A stretch of DNA of 64,000 bases, from assembly GCA_021399435.1 (NCBI GenBank), contig JAJTUP010000018.1:992001-1056000 (forward strand). The letters are read 5' to 3'. Positions 9,836-21,373 of the stretch are shown piece after piece (positions within the stretch are counted from its first letter, which is position 1; every line of letters begins with the position of its first letter). Source of the stretch: Diaporthe sp. PMI_573 (Eukaryota > Ascomycota > Sordariomycetes > Diaporthales > Diaporthaceae). Both the position numbers and the translations under genes were made by a program. The notes under the pieces were generated by a model. That model was not told the origin of the DNA and made no database searches. It was given only the letters and a program-made list of their open reading frames with translations.

Positions 9836-11150
9836 TCATTGCTTTTCCAGCTTTTCAAGGAACGGCATGACCACCTTCTCTGCCACCTCAATACTGTTCT
9901 TCTCCATGAACATGAAGTGCCCATTCCCCCTGATGCCTCTCTCCTCTAATCTCACAAATTCAACATCCACACCAGCCTGCCCCAGATAACTCGCGACGCA
10001 ACCAGAGTAAACAGCCTGAAAGCTGGCCTCCCCTACCATCTGCAGCATCGGCACCTTGGCCAGGTTAGGAAGCTTCCTGGCCGGCTCAGCCTGCAATATG
10101 CAAGGGCTTAGGTTAGGTCCAGCAGGCGGGTGGGTCTCCCTTGCCAAGGCACTCGGGTCATCATCCGGCAGCAACGGTGGGTCATAAACCAGCGGCAGGG
10201 CCGTAAGCCCATACAGCAACGGCGGCCACGCTGGCGCATACCCCGGCGCGTAAGGCGGGCCGGTCCAGGACTCGAACGGGCTCGCGCCAGGCTCGATTGA
10301 TACCAACCCGGCGACGAGGTCCGGCCTCTCGTTGGCTAGCTGGAACCCGAACGGGCCGCCTTGTGAGTGCGTCACGAGGATGTGAGGGGTTCCGATGTGC
10401 TCCGCTAGCGCGATGTACGAGTGGTTGGCCAGCTGCGCCGTGATGGTGTTGTTGCCCTGGAACTGTACCTGCGAGGCGAACAATGCGTCGAAAGCTGGGT
10501 CACCTGGCAGTCCTGTGCCGGGCCATTGGGTGTGATTGGCAGCCTGGGGGTACGGGAGGGGGACGACCTTTTCCGGGGCTGTGAAGTAGGAGGATATTGT
10601 TGTGGTGGAGAGGACGACGAGTTGACCACTCCCGGGTGTGTAAATTGAGCGACCGCGTTCGGGCTGGTCAGTGAGGTAGACGACGTACCCTTGGCGTAGA
10701 AAAAAAGATGCGAATCCCTCACGGCCGTCAGGGGTGTTCAACCAGTTCTTGTCGAGTGTCAGTAGGTCAAGCCTTAAGTGCGGCAGATACATGGCCATAA
10801 GGGAACCTTACGGTCGCAGTTTGCCCCGAGCCATGAATGAACACCAGAGGATGCTCGTGGAGTACGGTTGGTGGGGTGAGACGCTCCACATATATCTGGC
10901 CGGCCATATACTGATCCTCCTGCGTCCCTGGCTGCGTCATACTGTTAGCAGCTGAGACTGGAGGTCTTTGACTCGGGAGAGGACTCACAAACGTGATGTT
11001 TACATATTGCCCGCCTACATGGAAGAACGTTCGCTCGGCAAATGCCTCAGTAATTTCACTGTCCAGAGAATTCTGGCCATAGGAAATGGCGCCAGACAAG
11101 ACGCTAGGCAAGAGATTGACCGTAAGGAAGAAATCTAGAATGGAAGCCAT
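9836..11150 (-). CDS. Secreted alpha/beta hydrolase (esterase-like)
   Basis: Three exons (11150-10989, 10931-10812, 10747-9836), 397 aa. I prefer the ATG at 11150 (ACAATGG) because it begins a clean signal peptide; an ATG at 11171 would add seven residues. The oxyanion-side motif VFIHGSGQT spans the second junction into NWLNTPDGREGF, the nucleophile elbow is THSQGG near residue 220 and the catalytic His is probably in GIRGNGHFMFMEKN near the C-terminus. This resembles the fungal esterase-713-like group. The 57-nt first intron has no stop in frame, so retained transcripts would still encode protein. It is co-oriented with the beta-propeller and CrtC-like genes. Confidence 0.82.
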
Positions 11151-11779
11151 TGTGATGTTCCGTTCCGGCATGTCGAAACCAGGCCTGCATTCACAAGGTG
11201 GCGGGACTCTCCGAGGAAAGAACTAGTGTGAGGCTTGACCTGGACTGGGTCACGCTATTATATCTACTGAAGTGCAAGGATGATGTCCAGGTCGATTACT
11301 AGCGCGGTCCAGAGCAACAGATGCCCACAAAGTCAAGACTACACTATACACACCCCACTATCTACCAGTCACCCTCACAACATTTGGTGGATGTGCGGAG
11401 ATGGAGCAAGCCAACGGTCAACGCAAACGGTTGCAGCTGTGGAGTATCATTAGGTCACGTAGGGGACTCGCCGTGATACATTTGCCAAGTCTCAGAAATC
11501 TAGCGGCAAGCGTCCCCACACCCCCGATACCATAAAGCTCCTGCATACACCACGCTGCAACCCCAACCACCCTTTCTTCCTTAGGTGCTTCGTTCCTAAG
11601 AAGTAGTAAGCAGAAAGGTCGATGCTCTAATTTTGTTTGGGGCGGAAAAAAGTGTACCCGCATTGGCATCGAGCCACGTGACTGGCTCTTGGCAAATCCC
11701 TTTACTCAGCCGGCACCTTTGAAAGATCTCGGCTCCTCTCGCCACCGAAAACCATCGACAGCGCATTCTAGCAAGCACC
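11151..11779. promoter_or_regulatory. Divergent promoter region, hydrolase / Cwc24
   Basis: 629 bp between the divergent starts of a secreted hydrolase and a housekeeping splicing factor. A TATTATAT stretch lies near 11256. No further element recognised. Confidence 0.4.
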
Positions 11780-12683
11780 ATGGAATCCACGCTCAAGTTC
11801 AAAAAGAGAAGTGGCAAGGCCAGCTTGAGGAAAAGAGTGCTCACATCATCACCCACATCGTCCGACGATTCCGACGATGGCGCCTCATCCCAAGACGACA
11901 CTAAGCCGCGAAGAACGCTTGTCAAGCGATCGAAAACAAAGCCTAGCGCGCCAGAGACATCCTCACAGGATCTTTTCCCGGCTCCCTTTGCAGCAGATCG
12001 CGCTGTTCCCATAGCAAGCAAAAACGACGCGGCCAGCTCAGCAAGAGCCGTGGGGCCGGAAAAGAGGCCGGCCAACGTCCGCACCACGGTGATAACGGAT
12101 TTCTCCCCAGACGTTTGCAAAGACGTGAGCACTCGATCATCTAACCTTCAAGATTATGCATGCTGACTATCTTCAGTACAAACAAACCGGTTTCTGCGGC
12201 TTTGGAGACAACTGCAAATTCCTCCACAGCAGGGAAGACTACAAGCAGGGCTGGCAGCTTGATCGTGAATGGGAGGACGTCACCCGGGGAAGGAAGAAGG
12301 CATCCGGCACAGTCGTCGCAAGCATCGACGGCAAAAAGGCCGAAGAGGAGCAAGAAAGCGACGAGGAAGCCTTCTTGGAGAGTATACCCTTTGCTTGCAT
12401 CATCTGCAACGAGTCTTACAAAGAGCCTATCGTCACCAGATGCGGGCATTACTTCTGCGAGCCGTGTGCGCTAAAGCGATATCGAAAAGACCCGGCCTGC
12501 GCGGCCTGTGGCGCGGGCACGAACGGGGTCTTCAACTCGGCCAAGAGGCTCGAGAAGCTGCTAGAGAGGAAGCGGGAGCGTGCTGCGGTGCGGCGGCTAG
12601 CTGACACCGAAGCTGGCGGCGAGGTCAGCAACGAGAATGAAGGCCAGAGGAAGGCAGGGTTCAGTGGCACGAAACGATCATAG
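11780..12683 (+). CDS. CWC24: Pre-mRNA splicing factor Cwc24 (RNF113A family)
   Basis: Two exons (11780-12124, 12177-12683), 283 aa, normal for ascomycete Cwc24. A basic, Ser/Asp-rich N-terminus precedes a CCCH zinc finger that spans the intron: C-x8-C-x5-C-x3-H in [22 protein letters not shown] (split by the intron after DVCKD). QGWQLDREWE follows. A C3HC4 RING finger lies at about residues 185-225 (CIICN, CGHYFCEPC, CAAC). Cwc24 acts in the nucleus in the activated spliceosome, near the 5' splice site before the first catalytic step. The 52-nt intron has CTGAC before cttcag. Its CDS overlaps the convergent downstream gene by 23 bp. Confidence 0.93.
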
Positions 12684-14360
12684 TGTTCGACAGACAAGCA
12701 AATTCTCGCAACACTTGAGGGCAGTCCGGATCTGTGGCTTCCGTAATGGTGAAGTTACAGATATCTTGCTGGATCTTGTCCATTGCGGCGGCGACAATGG
12801 AACCCGTACGAGTGTCTGAGATATTTTTGCAGCAAGCTTCCTCTACAGAAGCAGCCCAAAAAGAGGCATCGGGCAAGATTGGCGTGAATGAGAGTGCTAG
12901 GGAGAGATTGAGAAGCAAGTCCTGGATTATGATTCTGCGATACGTAGTGGATCTTTGGCCCGACGGCGTCGTGCACTCCGGATGCTGGGCCATTAGGACA
13001 ATACGTTCGAGTCTATTGGTTGCTCTGTGGAAGAGCAAATAAATTCGCCCGACCGTCTCGGAAATTTTTGCTGTAGGGTCGAGATTTCCACATGATTCAA
13101 TTCGAAACAGCGAAGCGTCTCGATTGCTATTATCGAGGAATCGGTTATGGTTAGACACGCCGAAGAGCAAGATCACCTTCGTCATCCGAGAATCCATCAT
13201 GAATTGGGCAAATCTCTCCGTAGCCTTCTTTTGCTTCGGGTTATCGTACTCCTCTGGAAGACGTCTCCATCTCTTGGGGCCGCTACTCGAAGGTACTTTG
13301 GCCTTGGTACGTTCACGGCGTAGTGAGGCATCATCAACGAGAGTCGAAGAGTCGCGCTCCAGACAAATACCTTTAGCGTAAAGCTGATCCATCGTGGGGT
13401 TTGTTGTGTCGAAAGTTTCACCGTATGTAGGGAATTCGCAGGTAAATGTCGGATAATGAAGTCGAAGATGCAAGCGAGCCGCAAGATGGCCCGAAGGAAC
13501 CACGAGAAACTTTGCCGGCTGGTTGGAAGCCGCAGTTTCTATGGAAACAAATTCGTCCCAAGGGCTGGATAGTTAGTATAGGGTCATGACACAGCCATGT
13601 TCGAGGTTTCCGAAATGATGAAAAGGCTTGTCCCTCTTGGCTCGAGTTTTGAGCTTCTTTCTGTTCGATTTCCATCCTAGACATGAATTCTGCCACATCG
13701 GATTTATGTTTTTGAAATGAAGGATGCGACAGGATCCAGAGTCTCGTGTCGTCAAGGCTCGTAGGCAAATGCCATCTGCTTCTGGCGTTCGCGTGAGGTG
13801 GCGACTCCAGCGGCGAAAGTGACTCTGCATTGCTACCGGTTTCAAGGCAGCTAGTCCTTCCAACATCATTCTAGGGTCATTCTGTTAGAAACCCCTACAA
13901 CAAAGAAGCTCCTTGGCATCGGGACTCTTGGTACTTACTAAGACTCTGCCCGAGTTTGAGCCTTGATGGTTGCTTCCTCTTGTTTGACGGGCCGAAGAGG
14001 GGAAGCCGAGATTCTCAAACAACTGCTGGCCCGCTGTAGTATTATGCGCCCTGTTGCGCGGTGGTGTGGACTCATCCTGTATGCGGTTACTTGTGTTCGG
14101 TTCCCTCTCCGGCCTTACTAAATTAGGCAGGAATTAGACTCCTCGATATAGACGAGCGCTCATCGGATACGCATTTGCTTACAACTAATATCAGCTCCAT
14201 TTACGGAATCGAAAGACGCCTGTAAACTGATATCCCATCCAGACTTCGACGAGCGACCTTCTTCCATCTCAAATGGAGTGGAGTACTTGAAATATGCCGT
14301 TATCTTGTTTTGGTTTTCAGAATCACCTGGCAAGTAATGATGAGAGCTGATACTAGGCAT
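12661..14360 (-). CDS. Hypothetical multi-exon protein, one junction unresolved
   Basis: I do not recognise the family. Exons 14360-14183, 14117-13939 and one starting at 13870 join cleanly through introns of 65 and 68 nt. They encode a Ser/Asn-rich stretch starting MPSISSHHYLPG, then RRWHLP-like text and DDTRLWILSHPSFQKHKSD. The long C-terminal part (about 13564 to the stop at 12661) lies in a different frame: WDEFVSIETAASNQ, LRLHYPTFTCEFP, MTKVILLFGVSNH, SETVGRIYLLFHRATN. Between the two frames the sequence TACTAACTATCCAG looks like an intron 3' end, but the only phase-compatible near donor gives a 28-nt intron, and a 118-nt one needs a GTCTAG donor. A frameshift is the alternative. Possibly about 500 aa in all. 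Confidence 0.5.
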
Positions 14361-14898
14361 TCTTGTAACGCTCGTAGGGGGCCTGTAACGAACGACACAG
14401 TGACTGGCAGAATGGCTCGTCTGTATGAATGGAGGATATAACTGAAGCCATTTGAAGGTCTGAAGGGGCTGCCAGGTTTGAGTGTGGGTACTCCTGCAGT
14501 TGAAGTGGGATTTGATCCATCGGGCGGCCAGGGAGGAATGCACGGCTAGCTAGATTTGATATTCGAGTCTCCAGGTATCACTTAGTCTGAATGTTGTGTT
14601 AATGGGACAGTGAGCATCATTCTCTCTTATTGTGGATTTTTGTTGTGGTCTCTTGGTATCTGCCGAGGCACGTAACTCATAAATAAAGCCTAAGTTAGCA
14701 TAGATAATAGAGGTTATGCGATCTAATTATAAGTATATACTCTTACTATGGTATAATGGTGCTAGATCTAGGTATTAAGGGCCGGCTATGATAGCGGCCT
14801 ATAGTGGAGTGTAGATAGAGGGCGGTAGATTAAGGTGTCGGATGCTGATATGTGGTATGTGTAGCGCGCCTGGAACGGGAGGGCCTTAGTTAGCAGCG
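14361..14898. other. AT-rich intergenic region
   Basis: 538 bp between the divergent hypothetical gene and the OPT pseudogene. The part at about 14640-14800 is clearly AT-rich, with repeated TATA and TAA words, unlike its surroundings. No gene or terminal repeat recognised. Confidence 0.45.
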
Positions 14899-17310
14899 AT
14901 GGGTGCTGCGATTTTTGGACTCCGCTCCTTAGCAGCTCAGCTAGCATTCATCGAAGGACCGCCTGATGTGCTGTCCACGTCACCTTCTGCTTCACGAACG
15001 TTTCTGCATAGGAACCCGTTCCAGGACAGTGCCGACATGATCAGCAACCCCGGCTCCATAACCCCGTATCCCGTCGGGTCCACCACAGACATTGGCGACG
15101 ACAGTGTGGACCACGAACGTCTCACGCTGCGCGCCACGGTAGTGGGCCTTCTGCTGGGCGTCCTGATCAACCTAACCAATACTTACCATGGACTGCGAGT
15201 AGGCGCAGGGGGTAAGATGTCTATGATATCGGGGCTGCTAGGCTACGTTGGGTTCAAGATATTCTCCCAAGTACCTCACTAGGCAACTTGGCCCCGGCGA
15301 GAACGTCCTCATCATCAGCGTCGCCACCGCCACAGGGTGTATGCCACTGACTGCAAGCTTCGTGGGGATTATTCCCGCTCTCGAGTATCTCATCAGCCTC
15401 GATGAGAATGGCTCGCTTCGAATTGCTTTTGGAAACTTGGTTTTCTGGTCCATTGGTCTCTGTTTCTTCGGCGTCTCGTTTGCCTTCTTGTTACGGAAGG
15501 ACTTCATCGAGCGCCAGCATCTCCCATGGCCCAGACCAAGAGCAACGTCTCAATTGGTCAAAATCTTGCACTATCGATCTTCGACACAAGGGTACCCCGT
15601 CTCACCTAGGGGAGAACGCCAGCCTTTGCTGTGCGATCCGCCGTTGCCAATGGTCGAGTGGAAGGCCGCCATGAGCACTCTGCTTGGTGCTACTATTACC
15701 TCTGGCATTTTTGTACTGATTCCCAATATTATCCCCAGTAGCATTTGGGAAAGAAAATACTGACTGGACATCTTCATAGTCCATCCTGATGTATTTTGTC
15801 CCCATCTTGCATAGTCTTTCAGCATTTGGAAATGCGGTGTCCAAACACTGGCTGTGGAATTCGGATGTTTCACCAGGCTTTCTAGGCCAGGGTATGATCA
15901 TAGTGCCTGTTATTGCCTCACATTTGCTCCTCGGTTCGATTGTTGGGTGGGCAATCCTCTCACCTTACGCCAAACATCAAGGCTGGGCACCTGGGGCGGT
16001 GGACGACTGGTCGACTGGATCGAGGTGGTGGATCATTTGGGTCAGTCTGTCGTCGCTCTTCGCTGACGCTTCAGTCAAGCATCTATGGTTTCTAGTGCAG
16101 CCACTTTGGAACAGGTACTCGACAGCTGGACTGTTGCGGGCTCCCCAGAACACTCAGGGCCGTCGCAATTCAGTTCCTCCCCCGGATATGCAGGCCCGTT
16201 ACGTCGCTATACCAAACGAGGCCGATGATGATCAGTCTTCTTCAGATGAGGAGGTGACCGTGCCGCAGGACCCATTCCCAAGCACGATGCAGGCACTCTC
16301 ACCGGATACAGGGTCCGGTCTCTCGCGAAAGATGTTTATAGGTTTCCCGCTGTCTGTTGTTATCTGCACCCTGGTTGTACATGTGACTTTCGGCGAATAG
16401 ATACCGTGGCACTACAATTTGATAGGGGTGTGCCTGTCTCTCCCCATGGCAGTGATTGGGATTCAATCCATTGCCGAGACGGATTATAATCCCGAGAGTG
16501 CTCTAGGTACGTTATTCTTCATCTTGACCTGGATTTCTAATGGATAGCATCTGCTAAGCTACCTTGATCAGTTTCACAACTGGCCTTTGCGGGTTTGCTA
16601 TCTCATTCCAACCCCAATGCCGTCATCATGAATCTCATCTCCGCGGCCATCGCGCAGGCGGGAGCAAACCAATCTGGAGATCTCGCTCATGATTTGAAGC
16701 TTGGTAACATCGTGGGCGCTAAAGCCCCAGGCTCAAGCCATGGGACAGGTCATTGGCTCCTTGTTCGGTGCTATCATATCCTGCGGAATACACAGGCTCT
16801 ACGCAAGCCATTATCCGATATCTGGACCCCTCTTCAGAGTTCCATCGCCATACCTTGTTCCAGTACAGCCCGCTTGGTCCCGGTTCGGGGGCTTCCAGAG
16901 GGGGTTGGCTATCTTGTGCTAGTCACTGCCATTCTATTCATGATTTGCACCATCGTCAAGATGCGGTACGCACAAAAGCGCTGGGAGAAGCTGATCCCCA
17001 GTGGTGTCGCCTTTGCCATAGGTAGGTCTAAGAGCACCTTGCTTGTGATTGAGACTACCAGCTTACCCGGATTGGCATCTCTAGGAATCTATCTCATGCC
17101 ATCTTTTGTTATTACACGTTTTGTTGGTGGACTGCTTGCGTCGATTAATTCCAGACGAAATGGCGCAAATCAAGGCAAACTACGGTCTTTGCTAGTGGGT
17201 TTATTTTGGGCGAGTCGATCGACAGTCTCGTGAGCGTCGGACTGACTGCACTGCAAATTCCTCGAGGGGGGAGGGGGGGGGAGTTGAGGCATTTGCTGCA
17301 AGCTGGCACA
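14899..17310 (+). pseudogene. OPT oligopeptide transporter pseudogene
   Basis: Family text runs the whole length: ERLTLRATVVGLLLGVLINLTNTYHGL near the start, LGPGENVLIISVATATG, SFVGIIPALEYL, YFVPILHSLSAFGNAV, DVSPGFLGQGMII, SNPNAVIMNLISAAIAQAG, SGPLFRVPSPYL and a terminal GFILGESIDSLVSVGLTALQ, i.e. a multi-spanning proton-coupled peptide/siderophore-type transporter. It is broken by a frameshift near 15268, an in-frame TAG at 16398-16400 (family text continues after it), and frameshifts near 16730, 16860 and 17170. Several introns still look functional (about 15713-15779, 16506-16571, 17021-17084), so the copy was an ordinary gene before it decayed. The amidase next door is also damaged. Confidence 0.8.
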
Positions 17311-17809
17311 TAATTCAAGAAGACAAACACTACAGTAGCTCCAAGAACGTTCCAATTTGAAGACTGTGGAAGAAAAGCAGACAAAGTCATCAAAGTCAAC
17401 GTTTTCCAGATCCTTCGGCTCCTCGTCAGGAACGATCTCCCTCTGAAGCATTGAGCTCTTTCGATCCATCTATTCTCCAATTCTCTATCGTGATCACCTC
17501 CCATCGACAGGAGATGAGCTCCACGGAGTACGTATGAGCGCGCCGATTCGTTCTTGAACCACTGTCGGGTGTACGGGCACGGGGCACAACAGCCTGCTCT
17601 GAGTCGCCTGTCCATTCACTGCCGCTTACAAAAGGGAAAAGCAAGGGATGAGAAGCCGGGGTTTCCAACAGTGTTCGTCACCGCAAGCAAAGCACTTTTT
17701 TGTTTGCCAGGAATCAAACTTTAGGGGATTACAAAGGAAAGTCTACAACAACTGTCACCTAGCTTTTCTCTGAATCTCTTCTATCCCCCGACCCGATCTC
17801 CCCTCAACC
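17311..17809. other. Intergenic region upstream of the amidase
   Basis: About 500 bp. A G-rich tract precedes it near 17265-17281, and a pyrimidine-rich run (17760-17805) leads into the amidase start, as is common in fungal core promoters. Nothing else seen. Confidence 0.4.
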
Positions 17810-20335
17810 ATGACGCTCAAGCGTGTCCGTCGACTGCCTGACGTCAAAAAACATGGAGGCACCCAGCGCTTCACCGAAAACAGTATCAAAATGGCCAATG
17901 AGGAAGTCAAGATCACTGTCAACAGTGTGAAATTCCTCCGGATACCTAATCAAAAGGTTGTGTCCCCACAGCTCAGGTCCCCCCCCCCCACGGACTTGAA
18001 ACCTCTCTTCTATAGGTACCTGTCGTTTCCGTTACCAACTGACACACCACATATTGCCACAGAATTTGGGCATTGAAGCCGTCACTATCGACGACGGTGG
18101 CCCAGTCTTGATGCTTTTGTACCGCACCTTTCCCGGGCAAACCATCTCCGAGTCTACTCCACAAGAATTCCACACCAATGTTCTCGATGCCGACAATGTG
18201 TTTCAGCCTGGGTTCTACCGCAATGTGCTATTCTATGGAAGCAAGAAAGAGGAGCTGAACATTGAGCCTGACGTTTTTTATTACCTGTCGGACTGCAAAA
18301 CGGAGAATACATACTTCGTGGCTAGTGAAGCGGACATTCCCCCGGGTCCTTACGTGATGAAGGGCGGGCGATGTTGGCAGCCATGGAGGATCTACCGCGA
18401 CTTCAACTCGACATTCATGACAACCTTCAAGCCTGCTGGAGGTGAGTCAGGACGCCTAGGTGAGTGAAGCCACAGGCATGCTCAAGTCATACAGCTGACG
18501 TTAGTCACCCTCGATACTCCGTATGCCGGAACCAGTGGAAGAGTCGTCGTGCCATCTCGCTGCTACTACCGACCGTCCAATGCGCGCCCCCTAGACGGAG
18601 CCCGAATCACCGTCAAAGACAACATCGACATTGCAGGACACAAGACCAGCCTGTGCAACAGAGCATGGCTAGAGCTGTACCCAGAGAAGACCAAGACGGC
18701 CGCGTGCGTCCACGTGCTGATCGACGCTGGCGCCATAATCCTGGGCAAGGTCAAGCTCCAGGCCATGATCATGAGAGAGGAGCCCTTGGAATGTGTCGAG
18801 TTCACAGCACCTTTCAACCCACGAGCTGATGGGTACCAGGTCCCCTCCGGATCAGCCCACGCGAGCGCCACTGGAGTCGCTTCGTATGACTGGCTCGACT
18901 TCTCGATTGGATCTGACAGTATGTACTTCCTCCTGGTCGAGCAGTATATATTGCATGTGTGCTTACCACTCTATTACAAGCAAATGGGAACGGCCGCAAG
19001 CCAGCATCTTACAACGGGTGCTATTTGATTCGGCCTTCAACCGGCATTATGAATACGGAAGGCGTCATTGGGCAGTTTCCGTGAGTCTGAACGATTTTCC
19101 TTCTACAAATGCCTGCAGCTTATGGTTAAATCAAGTCTGTTCGACATGCCCGTTTTCTTTGGCAGGGATCTATCGAGATTCTCAGAATTCATCTCGGTAT
19201 GGTACGGAGATTCGCCTATGCTTCGCATCCCTTCTGAGGTTCGTTTCCCCTGTCCAACGCTGTATCTTTTTTACCGGTGATGTTATTTCTGCTAATCCTT
19301 GTAGTCGTCCGTCAAAATCCTGTACCCTCTGGACTATCTTCCAACTCCAAACGAAGGGCTGACAAAGCTCATTGAAAAGTTCATCAAAGGCCTTGAGACA
19401 TCACTGGGTATCTCTAGGACGAGTATATCGTTAGCAGAGCTCTGGAAGCAGGACCTTCCCGACGGTCCCGAGCATGGCGATATTTCGAAGTACTTGTATC
19501 TCGTATGTGGATTCACTTCTTCACTTCCCATCGCCAGGCCCTACTAAGCATCCACAGGCTGGGGCATATCCCTACTATCGGGACTCCTACCAGAACCTCG
19601 CCAGCTTTAGGGACGAGTACCGTGAAAAGTTTGGGAAGCCTCCTTTCGTCCACCACGCGATGCGGTGGCAATGGTGAGCCAATCCTTCCAAGCCGATGCA
19701 ACAAGGTGGACGGACACGGGCTGACTCTTGCGAAAGGGACGTTTCTAAAACCATATCTCTCGAAGAGCGTGACAAGTACTGGCGTCGTTCCGAGATATAC
19801 CGCAAGTGGCTTCTGGATCGGGTCTTTGATTCTCATTCCAGGAATGTCGTGACCGTCATGGTCTTCCCAATTGAAGTCGGGGAACCAAACTACCGGGAAT
19901 CTGAGATTCCGTGAGTCAACATCGCACCGCCTGGGAACTGAGGGCAGGCTACTTACACATCCACAGACCAATGTCCATACTGCCTGGATTTGCATCATTG
20001 AACATGTCTCCAATGATGAGAGTGTCGGAGCTGACCGCCCCGGGTAAGTCGACTGGCTATTGCTTCAAGTTAATATTGGCTAACAACCATCTCAAGTCGG
20101 CGACATCCCCTTTGATTCTTGGGTCACCCAACGACAATAACCTTTGCCCGTCGCAATCTCTGTCATCGGGGCTCCCGGTTGGTCTATCCTGAGTGACATC
20201 CCTGACATACCTTTTGACTAACATACTGTCGTAGGGACGGATCTCATCCTTGCAGACCTAGTCGCCAAAGGATTGAACGGCGCGGGTCTCCCAACTCAGG
20301 TCAAGACTGGTAGATCGGTTTTTGGAGCTCACTAA
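17810..20335 (+). pseudogene. Amidase-signature enzyme, nucleophile lost and C-terminus interrupted
   Basis: Exons from 18063 on: 18063-18441, 18505-18918, 18981-19080, 19136-19238, 19305-19502, 19558-19673, 19737-19910, 19967-20043, 20097-20140, then out-of-use coding to 20335. Exon 1 starts at 17810 or 17891 and ends near 17957 with a weak donor. The family N-domain (ASEADIPPGPYVMKGG) precedes the amidase core: GARITVKDNIDIAGHK, IILGKVKLQ (Lys), VPSGSAHASA (cis-Ser kept) and GSDTNGNGRKPAS, where the signature Ser nucleophile (GxS-x-R) is Asn. An in-frame TAA at 20138-20140 follows SWVTQRQ; beyond it PLPVAISVIGAPGTDLILADL and the usual terminus remain readable. This suggests a recently inactivated gene, or a truncated non-catalytic protein. 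Confidence 0.75.
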
Positions 20336-21373
20336 AATTCGCCGTTGTGGAAGAGGGACAGGCTGGAAAACAAGATCTTGGTCAGTGGTCGGGTGATAGG
20401 TAGACAAGTATTCCAGGCGCAAACGAAATTGAATGAGATGCGCACTGCATTGTCCGGCCGTAAACCTCATCGATGTCAATAGGTTGGAAAACAAACACGT
20501 CAGACCATAGACTCTGTGCCGTCGATGTCAATTTCACTACCTCATAATTACCTCAGGTAAGCCCCCGGTGAAGTGATCCGCTCCTGCATGGGCTGTCATG
20601 CACGTGGTCTTGCAGAAACACGGTGAGCCGCGGCAGGCCGTTCGGGGAAGCACCTGGGCGGTGTTGCATCAAAGCGCACCACGCGGGAGAGGAGGACAAA
20701 GGCACGAGCGGGCCGTCAATTGGCGCAATATACATTGCGCGGCAGCGGCATCGCGACAGCGAATGGCAGTCACATGTCGAAGTTTGAGGCAATTATTGGA
20801 TGTGTCTTGTCTTTCCATGTCTTCTATTGTCTATCTCGATCGAAAGCACCTTATGTCCCGTAACACCGTAAAACGATCCCAGCAAAGCAGTCTATCGCCT
20901 CAGATATATACAAGGTCCCTTATCAGTGACGTCATTCCAAAACACCATGCATTCTCATCTATCCCGCTGCCGTCTTCTCTTCCAGTGTAGACCATCTGCC
21001 TTTTTTTTTGTATGGATGATTACAAAATTGTAGAGTGCACTCGAATAGCCGCTTCCTCCTGAAAATGGGGTATCGACCTGCCCCCGTTCACCCTCGCTGT
21101 CCCCGCGGCGTGCCTCAGGGGTGAAGTGGGTAACGGAGTCGACCGTGCCAACCAACCCCGGGAAATCTGACCACTCATTCCCCGGATCAGAACGCCCCAG
21201 CACGCCGGCGGGGATCTACCCCTAACTTTTTCTGCCAGGTGGCAAAAGAAAGGGGATGAGCCACGGCGGGCGAGCCGACAGTAGACTCTGTATCAAAGTG
21301 GGTGATCATGGATCCGATCCGGCAGTGATCGTCTCAAGCCGGATCACCGGATCACCAGCCCGCGCGCTGAATC
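20336..21373. other. Convergent intergenic region
   Basis: About 1 kb between the amidase 3' end and the mannitol dehydrogenase stop. Open frames are short and show no family text. No repeat or RNA gene recognised. Confidence 0.5.
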
